A stretch of 64,000 bases of DNA from Piezodorus guildinii (lineage: Eukaryota; Arthropoda; Insecta; Hemiptera; Pentatomidae): contig CM041295.1 of assembly GCA_023052935.1 (NCBI GenBank), positions 159,760,366 through 159,824,365 of the forward strand, written 5' to 3'. This document shows, piece after piece, positions 11,036 to 20,618 of this stretch (its first letter is position 1; every line of letters begins with the position of its first letter). Below the pieces are notes generated by a model. The model made no database searches. It was not told the DNA's origin and was given only the letters and a program-made list of their open reading frames with translations. A program made the translations under genes and the position numbers.

Positions 11036-11345
11036 ATCGCCCCGGAGGTATATCAGAGGTATCTGATGGTAGGTTACGGACAAGTGGGTTTGTGTGGGCT
11101 AGAAGTTTGGAATCGAAAAAAGTATATCCGGGCTAGGTTACTTGGATGATTTGGTTCGTGACGAAATAAGAGACATTCAGGATTTGGGATTGAAAGTTTG
11201 GGATGCGGGAGGATGTACAATAGATGGTTTAGTAGAGCCCCAATGCTTGATTCCGGATGCCAAATAGGTCTAATAATAGTGACTTTAATGAGTTTTTTGT
11301 AATCGGCGGGAAGTTTTGAACGTTTGTCAAGTTGTTGCTTTACTT
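11036..11345 (-). pseudogene. LINE A-related fragment, C-terminal domain
   Basis: Minus strand reads QLDKRSKLPADYKKLI and VTIIRPIW, then in other frames GALLNHL and the PRRLKR region. It is heavily decayed with several indels and no 3' UTR. Confidence 0.7.
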
Positions 11346-11640
11346 TAGAACTTCCACCTACTTTTAGTTTCACTTACCTGTATATGAAATAGCTTTAAAA
11401 GTTTAACTCTTGAGAAAGGTCGATACACTATACAAGATCTCTTCTATACAGTTCTTTGTCGCCTATAGACGAGGAATTGCTTTTTTCCTCACGTGCCTGT
11501 AGATGAAATATGTATTAAGAGAAAGTATTGGAATCGTGAAAATTTACTAGTTCCAATATTGGCCGTAAATACACGTTTTAGGATCTCCTTAGGGCTAATA
11601 ACTAAGTCCCGTAAAATGCTCTGTGTATGTAAAAAGGATA
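11346..11640 (+). repeat. Dispersed repeat T, decayed copy
   Basis: It contains TTTCACTTACCTGTATATGA, a disrupted middle, then AGAGAAAGTATTGGAATCGTG and ACACGTTTTAGGATCTCC in family order. Confidence 0.55.
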
Positions 11641-12080
11641 AATCTAGCTAGAATTTAATAAGATGTATAAAGCTGACATCGTATATGCTAGGGATCACCA
11701 TTCCACGCCCCCTTCTAAATACTTCAGGATAGGTAAGAACAGAAATATTATTCCAGTTTAAATTTTTTAATTTATTTATGAGATTCATAATTTAATAATT
11801 TAGTCGTGCATCGTGTGATGGTTCTGCATATATTAGTAGGTTAGAATATATAATACTGAAATAATTATTTATATAATATTATTATAATATATTCCATGAT
11901 ATGATGAAGGCCAATTTTTAAACAATAAGTTCTTGGGAGTGAATGAAATTTTTTTTTTTATATTGTATATATTATATTATGTAAGTTTTCAAATTATTAA
12001 TATACATGCCTAACCATCGAAGAAAGTTAAAACTTTCTCGTTCAGAGGTTAATCTTTTAAAATGTTTTGTTAGTAATTAA
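11641..12080. other. AT-rich spacer
   Basis: No coding or family signal apart from low-complexity A/T. Confidence 0.4.
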
Positions 12081-12728
12081 TTGATATATGAACTATACCT
12101 TGCCCACGACCTTAATGTTCCATTTATTTTAGACCTGATTCCATCCAAATTTTCCAAATTCCATCACAACCTCGTTCATCATCCTAATCCTCTAGCACGG
12201 TCCCTATCCAGCTCCACTCATCTATACAACCTTCCCAGAAGATTGAAACGGCAGTGGCCCCGCGATCTTTCTAAATATCTATTCTGGAGTTCTGACACTG
12301 GCCAGATTCTCCTTTCATGTGCGGTGTGCTTGTGGCTATGGCGCCCTCACTCAGCTTCCGCTGGCTCTGACCAGTGATGCGGCTGAGAGGGAGGCGCTGG
12401 GATCTCTCGGATTCTGCTTGTCCTTCCACAAGAGGGGGGAAGGCGGACTCCTTCCGGGGTTCCCCAGCAAATTGTAAATGTTGTATATAAGTATGATTGT
12501 GTTCATGTTTTGTTTATTTCTTTGTTAACCGTAATATTTATTTAATTTATAAATTTTGTTATTATATGCCTTTATTTATTTTGGTTTCATTTTATGTAAT
12601 TTGACTTTCCTATTGTATGTATATATTGTAAATATTGTATGAATGTAATCTTATAGCAATATTATTATTGTCCATAGTGACAGATGGTAATATATCCGAA
12701 TAAATAAATATTTTCAATTTCAATTGAT
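12081..12728 (+). pseudogene. LINE B fragment, C-terminus and 3' UTR
   Basis: The end of ORF2 (DLNVPFILDLIPSKFSKFH, PRRLKRQWPRDLS) is followed by a 3' UTR ending in ATAAATAAATATTTTC near 12715. The closest relative is the copy at 52.5-53.7 kb. Between about 12335 and 12469 there is a GC-rich insertion of roughly 135 bp that the other copy lacks. It runs through the reading frame extension to 12377. Confidence 0.8.
12335..12469. other. GC-rich insertion in LINE B 3' UTR
   Basis: It lies between GTGCTTGTGG and AATTGTA, positions that are adjacent in the copy at 53490. It is clearly GC-rich against an AT-rich background. Origin unknown. Confidence 0.5.
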
Positions 12729-13429
12729 ATATGGAACATAATTGAGCAAATGTTAACAAAAATAATTAGTGACTCTGCTGTTGCCTTTGCAATACATGCT
12801 GGAGTAAAGTGTTCATTATACACACTTCTTTCACAACTGAGTTTTCCACTTAACCCTGGTTTTATGTTTCTTCGGGGTAATTGCGGGCTAGAGCTCAGAA
12901 ATTAGAAAAGGGTTAACAAGTATTGCATATGTCGGACTATTTTAAACTGGAGATTAAAAGAAAAAAGAAAAAACATAAGGTTTGTCTGAATAGGATACCT
13001 TCATTATTGAAATTAATATTAGAACTTTTAAATAAAGTTAAAGTTGAAAAAAAAATTAAATTGAGTTTCAATAAAAACGTTTACTTTAGATCATTTAATA
13101 TAACAATCACTTGAGTTTATGCACCTTTTGTCAGACCCTATTACGTTCCACAAAGTTTTATTTTAAATAATATTTTTAGCTTTCCGTGTATCACTAATCT
13201 TGATTGAACGCACCTAGCCTGTATATGGATTACTGTTCTTTTCAGCTTATGCTGGTCATTAAATTCTTCCATATATACCATTTTCAATAAATTATGAGAA
13301 CGATAAATGGTTAATTTTTTCATATGAACAAAATTAATGGTACTCTGAATTAAAGGACTCGGCATAAAAGCTCTGTCAGACTATTTCAATTAGTATAAAA
13401 CCAAAATAAGAGTAAAGCATATTTAATTT
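12729..13429. other. AT-rich spacer
   Basis: Short open frames at 12923-13114 and 13141-13365 have no recognisable motif or A/T-independent bias. Nothing can be supported. Confidence 0.4.
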
Positions 13430-13582
13430 TACATCCAAATAGTGATTTTATGGATATTCCAAGAGCTATTTTTGAGAAAATCGTTAATGTATGGTATAAA
13501 ATGGCACTTCTTGTCTTCAATTTCTTGAAAACGCAGCTGTTACATCTCAGCATGATACTAGTATCAAATATGAAATTTCAGT
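13430..13582 (+). repeat. Dispersed repeat T fragment
   Basis: It contains GAGAAAATCGTTAATGTATG, GTATAAAATGGCACTT, CTGTTACATCTC and ATATGAAATTTCAG, as in the copy at 56580-56720. It is interrupted on the right by the mariner remnant. Confidence 0.6.
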
Positions 13583-14207
13583 TCGAAGGGAGTGTTAATG
13601 AACGGACCATTCGCCGTTGATGTGCTAAGTTTTCAGCTGTGGATACCGACTTGGAAAACCTTGCCCCGAGGAAGACCTCAGTCCGTAATAGACAACGATG
13701 TCCTCAAACATACAGTAGAAGGAAACCCCTACCAAACAGTTAAAGGACTCTCAGCACAACTAATAAAGTGCATCTACCGTTTCCAGACATTTAAAGTGTA
13801 TTGGGAAAGTAAAAAAGCTGGATAACTGGGTACCTCATAATTTCACTGAGCGGCATGTTTCAAAACATACCGTGCGAAAATTGAAAGAACTGGGCTACGA
13901 AGTTCTTCCGCACCCACCATATTCTCCCGAATTGTCACCAACAGATTACCACCTGTTTAGGAATTTAGAAAACTTCGTCAAAGGAAAACTTTTTGAAAAT
14001 GATGATCAAGTGAAAAGTGCGTTCTCATATTTTGTTTCACTTCAAAGCTCAGAGTTTTTTCAGTTCAGGGATAAAAAAGTTGGTGTCACGTTGGGAACAA
14101 TGTGTAGAAAAAGAAGGTAAATACTTCGAATAAAATTATCTTGTTTTCATATCGTATTTTTAATAAAAATCCTTTACCTTGAAAACGGACATTTCACGTG
14201 ACACAAA
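13583..14207 (+). pseudogene. mariner transposase remnant, internally deleted, copy 1
   Basis: The N-terminal HTH is missing up to SVNER. The linker reads RGRPQSVIDNDVLKHT and NPYQTVKGLSAQL. After FTERH the sequence jumps to VRKLKELGYEVLPHPPYSPE and LSPTDYHLF, the third-Asp region of mariner DD34D transposases. The segment bearing the first two catalytic Asp residues is absent. The 3' terminal inverted repeat is visible near 14175-14207 (CCTTGAAAACGGACATTTC). The copy at 32.8-33.7 kb has the same deletion. Confidence 0.85.
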
Positions 14208-14825
14208 TCAATAGATGGCCTCGGGACCTACTATCATAAAATTAACATGCATGAGGGGAATTTCTTTCATATGCCCATTTCGCGTCATGTATTTATAGCT
14301 CACATTTACTTGTTCAATGTATTAAATACAGCCGTTAATTACGTTAATAAATAGATAAAACAAATAAGATTTTGAGCAGAACTGAAAATAAATGGGATTC
14401 ATAAGTCAATGTGATAGCTTGTAATGTTTGTTATGGACATAAACTCGTCAGATTACTTCAACTTGTTCTATTTCCCGATGGGAATGTATTTCAATTACCA
14501 ATTCTTTCTTTCCAACTTATTACATAAATAAAGAACTTGTACGGGTCTAAAAGAAATCTTGAACAACTTGAGTCAACAAACTACAAGAAACTTTCCTTAT
14601 TGGAATTTCTCGCTATATAAAAGGGATGGAAATCGCTGGGACTATTGTTCGAATGGCTTCAAACATGTGCGTCTTATTTTTATTTTGAGTACATTATCAA
14701 ACAATTTCCAAATTTAATATATTAATGATATTTCTGGTGCTGACAACTTAAATTTGATAATTTATATTTAAAAGATAATTCAAGAAATCGTTGGTACAAT
14801 ACGGTATTTAAAATTACTACGTAGC

Positions 14826-14826
<1 letters not shown>
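14208..14826. other. AT-rich spacer
   Basis: No gene or repeat family recognised. Confidence 0.4.
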
Positions 14827-14906
<80 letters not shown>

Positions 14907-14920
14907 TACATATACATAAT
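14827..14920. repeat. (TA)n microsatellite
   Basis: About 70 bp of pure TA followed by CATATA variants. Confidence 0.95.
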
Positions 14921-15211
14921 AAATACTATAATACCGTGCGATGATAAATAAACAACATAAATAAATAACATAATGTTTTAAGTGACTATACCATTCCTGA
15001 ACGGAATAAAATCGATTTTTTTTTTTTCAATATTAATACTTAGGATTTTTTTTCACGGAATCATAAGAATACCTTTCAGATAAATTATTTCAAGTGAGTC
15101 TTTTCGAAAGATTTTCCTTTATGAATATCATCCATCAGCTTTCTCATGTAATATATTTTTTATATACGACCGTTTATTATTCATTATCTTATATACAAAT
15201 AATTAGGAAAA

Positions 15212-15516
15212 ATACCTTAACCTCTAAGACCCATCATGGGTTCAGTCAGTGCACATAGAGATTCGTTCTTTCATAAGGCCAACGGCCGGGTATGAGGTGA
15301 TTAGGCCTTGATCATGCCAAGCCGCCTGGTTTTTCCTCAATTTGGGTACCCACTTTAAAGATGCTGGGTCTGCCCTAGGGTCTCTATACCCCAGGGTCTA
15401 TACCTATTGCTGAAATAACAATAAATAATTCTGCCACTGCCAGGGTTCAAAACCCGGGACTAGGAGAACAGTAGGCTTGTACTCCATCCGCTACACCACA
15501 CCACTCCCTCATATTG
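15212..15516 (-). mobile_element. tRNA-derived SINE (family S1), full-length copy
   Basis: On the minus strand the head carries a pol III A box TGGTGTAGCGG (15488-15498) and a B-box-like GGGTTTTGAACCC (15443-15455). It is followed by the S1 body: CTGGGGTATAGAGACCCT, a GGAAAAACCAGGCGGC block and GTGATTAGGCC equivalents. Related copies lie at 17612, 37062 and 39265. Confidence 0.8.
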
Positions 15517-15687
15517 AATGATCACCGAATTAAAAAAAAAATCGAGAGGTTTTATAACATAACAGACATAAAATATCTGGGACCAGTAATGGTAGAAGAC
15601 TAACTTTTACATACCACACAAATTATGTGTATGATAAATTTAACAGAGATCTGTGTTGTATACATCTATATTTTAACAGTATCCACA

Positions 15688-15712
15688 AGACCACGGCACT
15701 CCCATACTAATA
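15688..15712 (-). mobile_element. S1 SINE head fragment
   Basis: Minus strand GGGAGTGCCGTGGTCTTGTG is the S1 head with an A-box-like TGGTCTTGTGG. Confidence 0.5.
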
Positions 15713-15764
15713 TATAATTAATATACTGTATACATACCTGTAATTATTCATATTTTAAACCAAA

Positions 15765-15858
15765 CAGCCGAGCAAGGAGGTGATCAGGGTGAGATCATGC
15801 TCATCCTTCAGGTTTTTCCCTTCTCTGTAAGATATCAGATCAGTTTAACGTGGGCCAC
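15765..15858 (-). mobile_element. S1 SINE body fragment
   Basis: Minus strand GGGAAAAACCTGAAGGATGA then GCATGATCTCACCCTGATCACC parallels the S1 central region. Confidence 0.5.
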
Positions 15859-15860
15859 AG

Positions 15861-15930
<70 letters not shown>
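15861..15930. repeat. Poly-A run of about 70 bp
   Basis: An uninterrupted A run. The phenylalanine-rich open frame read through it on the minus strand is an artefact. It could be the tail of a retrotransposed sequence. Confidence 0.9.
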
Positions 15931-15931
<1 letters not shown>

Positions 15932-16140
15932 GATAAAGAAGACAACAGATTTAAATGCTAAACAACAAATAACCGAACCGGTAGCATTCTCACCTTTAAT
16001 AAAATTCACTTTATAAGTAGAAGAAAAAAAAAAATTAGCGAGTAATATACTTCTACATAAAGATACATGGGAATAAATGGGCCAAGAATCCATTAACGGT
16101 ATTAATCTATTTAATGTCGCTGAAAAATCCATTTTCCCAA

Positions 16141-16500
16141 AGTACTGCCATTAGGATAAGGGCTAGTATGAATTATGCATTCCTGTTATAATTACTGGAA
16201 GAGGGAACGGCCATTTAGTGGTGAAGAGATATCGGCTCGTTCCTTTGCCGGCAGGTCTGAGCACAAGTGGCAATCCTCCGCCACCCTCCTTCCCCCCAAC
16301 CTCCGCCTTATCACAGCCAGTAAGTTTGATCATGTGACGGCTCGTTCAAGCGATCACTATCCTCGCCGCTCACAGACGATCAAGCTGTCGGATGGAAATG
16401 AAATGAAAGAAATCCATTATTTATTACCGTTCATTCTCATCCCAATGACGCTGACAGACTCACTAATGGGTTCTGACTATGGTTAAAACTTGAAATCTTA
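16141..16500. other. Unassigned GC-richer stretch
   Basis: An open frame of 103 codons (16175-16486, plus strand) crosses a segment with more G and C than its surroundings. It has no recognisable motif and no second copy in the window. A T-run follows at 16504. Confidence 0.3.
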
Positions 16501-16589
16501 TAATTTTTTTTTTTTTTTTTAACTACGGAGAAACTTTACTTCACAGCTCACTTTATTCATTCACAGTTCATGGATAAATCTAACTAGGT

Positions 16590-16695
16590 CCGGTACAATT
16601 TCCACTATTCTAGGCCAATTGAAGTGCAAGGAGGTGTTTTGACTGAGATTTCTCTCTACCTCCAGGTTCTTCCACCATTTTCTGTATTATCTTTA
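16590..16695 (-). mobile_element. S1 SINE body fragment, decayed
   Basis: Minus strand GGAAGAACCTGGAGGTAGAG then CACCTCCTTGC matches the S1 central block. Confidence 0.45.
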
Positions 16696-17084
16696 AACAG
16701 CCTGGGAGGTGTCTCCACTTCTCTTATTACCTCCTACATCTTAAGTACTGGTTTCATCGATATTGAGGTCTATTAATAATTTCTTTAAACCATCATTTCT
16801 TTCATATTATCGCTTATCTTAACCTTTTCATACAAAAATTGATAAGAGTAAATTATTATTATTAAGATGGCGGGCTTATAGATTATTGTGGAAAAATAAA
16901 TCGATGGAACCGATATAGGGGCAAATTATTATGTTTTTTTTACTCTTGGAATAAAACATTACCATTTTATTTTAACTTTTTCGTATTTACTGCATATTAG
17001 GCTCAGTAGCTGCGTCACCAAGGGTTTGTTATCGATTATACTATTAATTTTAATCGCGCTTGCTCAAGAATAGGTTCATTTTAA

Positions 17085-17340
17085 CTTTTTCGTATTTACT
17101 GGATATTAAGCTCAGTAGCTGGTGTGTCGTCTGCGAATTTGAATAATTTATGTGTGTGTGTGTTGCCTATGCCATTGATATAGATGAGGTATAGCGTATT
17201 CTATAGAACACCGCCCTTAAGACTATTGGTTGAAATAACAATATCCTGCCACAGTTGGTTTTGAATCCGCTATCTGGAAAACAGTTTTCCAATATTCTAT
17301 TCACTGTACCTATGTTGTTTTTTTTAACCCCTACCTCGAC
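17085..17340 (-). pseudogene. CR1-like LINE reverse transcriptase remnant
   Basis: The minus strand contains LYLIYINGIG and, after a (CA)n-expanded gap, KLFKFADDT. This is the order of the RT blocks around the catalytic FADD in CR1-like LINEs. Frames are broken and only about 80 residues are readable. Just upstream on the plus strand, a roughly 40-bp segment (TTTTCGTATTTACTG, then GATATTAAGCTCAGTAGCTG) occurs twice, near 16975 and 17085. Confidence 0.5.
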
Positions 17341-17399
17341 TTTGAAGGCTATACAAAGGGTTTCTCAAGATTTTTCTTAAGCTCAAGTTTCTCAGGGGT

Positions 17400-17520
17400 G
17401 TGAGGGCGGGTGTAGCACCGAGACGCAAATTCGTAATTGTTTGGTGTTAGGTTTATTGGTCATCTGTGAATATTAGGCAACGCGTGCTAACCCACTCAGC
17501 CACTCTGTCCCCTATCCACT
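17400..17520 (-). mobile_element. Possible tRNA-like SINE head
   Basis: Minus strand GGACAGAGTGGCTGAGTGGG has a good A box (TGGCTGAGTGG). No convincing B box follows at tRNA spacing, so this is tentative. Confidence 0.3.
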
Positions 17521-17611
17521 GTACCAAGCTGCTCGGTCATATATGATATTTAATAATATAAATACCGCTTAATATCAAATATTATTAATATAATAATAAC
17601 ATTCATCTTCC

Positions 17612-17945
17612 CTGTAGCGATCAGCGTCTTTTAGTGGATAGAGCATTAGGCTACTATTCTCCGGGTACCAGGTTCGAACCCCGGCTGAGGCAAAATTAGT
17701 TTTTCTTTTATTTTAGCGGTGTAGCGAACCTGGGGTATGGAGACCCTCCTGGGGCATACCCAGCCTCTATGAAGTTGGACCATAAATTGGGAAAAAACCT
17801 GGCGGCCGACGGTGAGTTAGGTCTAATCACTAACTTGTCCGGCCGTTAGCTCTATTATATAATCTCTATTACTATTGAACTCGAGAACCTTTATGGGTTG
17901 TAGAGGTACAGTACTTCCCTGTACCCCACATTTTTCATCCTAGAT
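17612..17945 (+). mobile_element. tRNA-derived SINE (family S1), full-length copy
   Basis: A-box-like CGTCTTTTAGTGG (17625-17637) and B box GGTTCGAACCCC (17671-17682) lie at tRNA-like spacing. The S1 body follows (CTGGGGTATGGAGACCCTCC, GGGAAAAAACCTGGCGGCC, GGTCTAATCAC) and ends with GGGTTGTAGAGGTACAGTAC. This is one of the best-preserved copies. Confidence 0.85.
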
Positions 17946-18347
17946 TTATATTATCCTTTATAATTATATATATTTAATTTTTTTTTATTACTATCTCATT
18001 CATTAAAAAAATAATGAATTATCAAAGCTAATCCTCTAGACTTGACTAGTGAAACATAATCAGTAGACTCATAATAAAAAATAATGCTCTTAGTTCTGGC
18101 TGAATGGGTACAATGGGTTAATAAGGAAATAGTTAATAGAATCAAAAGGGAAGCTTCTAGAATTGATTGCTAGACAAAAGTAGTGTAGTAGTTGTCTATC
18201 TTGTCATTTACAGAGCAAGCATTTCGTTCTACCTCATACAACGGTTTGAAGCCTATTCTAACTAGCACCATAATATGAAATATTGACACATATTTCTTAT
18301 AGCTTCCTGGATTAATTTCTGTTACAGATGCATACAATATAGATATA
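17946..18347. other. AT-rich spacer
   Basis: No recognisable gene. The minus-strand open frame at 18170-18439 runs into the neighbouring foldback and has no motif. Confidence 0.35.
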
Positions 18348-18615
18348 AATAAATAAAATATATTGAGGATGTATAGTCGACTGTAGAAGCTATTATAGGT
18401 GGAATCAGTCATTTTTTGAAAAGTTTTTAATTTTGCCAACGTTTCGGCCCAAGCTTGTGAGCCATCATCAGGGCATTACTGGAGAGTTTATGCTTGGACA
18501 TGGCTCAATAATGCCCTGATGATGGCTCACAAGCTTGGGCCGAAACGTTGGCAAAATTAAAAACTTTTCAAAAAATTACTGATTCCTGACTATTCCACCT
18601 ATAATAAATAAAATA
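18348..18615. mobile_element. Foldback of two outward Penelope-like ends (family P2)
   Basis: About 90-bp inverted arms (18391-18480 and 18509-18607) flank a 28-bp spacer. Each arm, read outward, has CCTGATGATGGCTCACAAGC then TTGGGCCGAAACGTTGGC. The possible 13-bp target duplication AATAAATAAAATA lies at 18348-18360 and 18603-18615, but it is low-complexity. The left side has about 30 bp beyond the arm that resembles the extension of the 19.1-kb Penelope-like element. Confidence 0.65.
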
Positions 18616-19028
18616 AAAAACGTACCTTCTCAACCCAGGAAGGGTTATTGGTTGAGAACTTCGTACAGTTTTTAGGACACCAGAATATGATTATTTTGAA
18701 ATATGAAGGTAATATTTTCTTGGATCGTTCCTCTATTTTACGCCTACAGCCTTCTGCAATTTAAATCCAAAACCTTTCTCAGGAAACAAGATCCCGTCTT
18801 TCCGACCTCTCAAATTATTGAACTCTTTGAATAACAAAAAAAACTAGCAAGAGGGGATATTTAAATGAAGATTGGGAAGGAGCATGCATGGAATACTCTC
18901 ACATCAAACTTCTCTCATGCTTCTTTCCAATCTCCATTCAAATCTCTTCTTTTTTCAACACCTGCTTCCCAATCATATGTTAACTAATTTGAGCATGCCA
19001 GTTAAATTAAGGTGAAAAATCTCTACGC

Positions 19029-19110
19029 CTTTTTTTTTTTTTTTCTTTTTTTTCGTAGGCTTAAACCACTTGGGTCATTTTCGCCTTAAATCAAGGATTA
19101 AATATTATAG
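19029..19110 (-). mobile_element. Distal 3' UTR of an I/R1-like LINE, split by the Penelope-like insertion
   Basis: Minus strand reads ATTAAATATTATAGT-side sequence, then GGCGAAAATGACCC, AAGTGGTTTAAGCC and an A-rich tail (T-run 19031-19058 on plus). It is the continuation of the C-terminal fragment at 25347-25560. The PLE pair sits between the two, with ATTAAATATTATAG duplicated at 19097-19110 and 25347-25360. Confidence 0.65.
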
Positions 19111-19207
19111 TGGATGTAATTAGTTGACCGTTGAGAATTACTGGAAGGAGTTAGTCCGGGTGGCGGTCATTAAATGAAACAACTAAATAGTTTCAACTAT
19201 TTTATTG

Positions 19208-19250
19208 TTTGCCAACGTTTCGACCCCCTTTGTGGGTCATCATCAGGGCT
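19208..19250 (-). ncRNA. Hammerhead-like core in PLE 3' end (minus arm)
   Basis: Minus strand reads CTGATGA, a GACCC/GGGTC stem, then GAAAC (19217-19246). This is the conserved hammerhead core order. The GUUGGC that follows does not form an obvious stem III with a cleavage triplet, so activity is uncertain. Confidence 0.45.
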
Positions 19251-20140
19251 AAAAAGATACAAAAGAATATAATTTCAAAGACATTATATACAATATTATA
19301 TAACCTATTTAGCTAGAGAACGTCGGTATTGAAAAAATAACAGAAGAACTGTATATGTAAAAAAAAAACTTAATTAAAATACAATGACCATATTACAATA
19401 ATGAAAGTGTTATACAGAAAAAATAAAAATGTTCACTAAACAAAATCTACACAGGTATCAATAATTTACATGAAATATGAAATATAAAAATATGAAGTAG
19501 AGTGGAGATACGTACCGCATGGCGGGAGAATGGAAACTAGGTACTGTTTGGTAGATGGGGGGTAGGTAGGATGGAAAATACATAGGAAAAGGTAGAATGG
19601 AAAATACGTACTGATTTATGGACAGGGTCTGACAACAATGACTAAAATTCTTAATACTACCATACAAAGAATCAATGAAATTTAACTTATGATTATAATA
19701 ACGATACAGGATAAAAAATTATAATTTAATTCTTGAAATATCACCTATATAATAGTAAAAACAGTGATGGAAGATGTATATGGAGAAAAAAACTGACTGT
19801 ACCTCCCAACTTAATTATCCCTAATTCTGTTTAAGGTATCCAAAGATAACAGGGTGGAAAAAAAATTATAATGGAACATTGTAAAATACATTAATTGACA
19901 AATCTTACAGGTTGATAAAAAAGTTAAATAAGCATAGATACAAGTTGGAATAAATTGAATAGTCAAGACATTTAGAAAATTTTAAATACATAAACAAAAC
20001 AAAATAAATACATATATAGAATTATATGGATACCTAAAATAGATTTAAAAATATAAATAAAAACCAACAAACAATAATAATGAAAAACAAAACAATATAT
20101 ATGGTGGGATAGACAGAGAAAATATGCTACTTAATAGAGT

Positions 20141-20611
20141 TTAATATGTGGAGGAAATGCATTGTTTATCGGTTTTGTGGTTAACAGGATTGGATTGGAG
20201 GTGGATGTGGACGGATTCAGCGATTAGTCTTTTCTTATGGTTTGGAACATAATCTAAAATGGAGCAGTCGTCAAAGTTAAAGGAATGATTGAAATGTATG
20301 GAGTGTTCAGAAAGTTTTGAGGCTAGAGGGTTTTGAGAGGATACGGAGAGTTTATGTTGCGATATTCTGGTTTTTAGGTAATTTTTGGTTTCTCCTACAT
20401 AGGATACATCACAATCTGAACATGAAATTTTATAAACAATATTGGAACGATATATAGGAGTGATCGGGTCTTTTGTATTGGTAAAAAGGTGAGAAAGCTT
20501 GTTCTGGGTCTTTAGTCCTAGTTTTAAGGAAGGTAAGGAAAATTTAAGGATTTTTTTTATATTTTCAGAAAGGTGCGGAATGTAAGGTAGGGATCTATAT
20601 AAAAATATCAT
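20141..20611 (-). pseudogene. PLE GIY-YIG endonuclease domain
   Basis: The C-terminal domain of the Penelope polyprotein. It contains VYKISCSDCDVSYVGET (the GIY and YIG equivalents), LKTRISQH (catalytic Arg) and LIAESVHI (catalytic Glu). These endonucleases cut the target DNA. Before the domain comes the linker FLYRSLPYIPHLSENIKKIL, which also occurs in the plus arm as FFRSTYIP. The frame is offset by one from the RT frame (20619-22595). A single indel near 20615-20665 separates them, and they were one polyprotein. Confidence 0.9.
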
Positions 20612-20618
20612 GGGTGAA

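Noticed and set aside
15845..16132. Phenylalanine-rich open frame on minus
   Set aside because: It arises from a 70-bp poly-A run.
16175..16486. A 103-codon plus frame as a possible gene
   Set aside because: No motif, no homologous copy in the window, and ordinary start context. Insufficient support.
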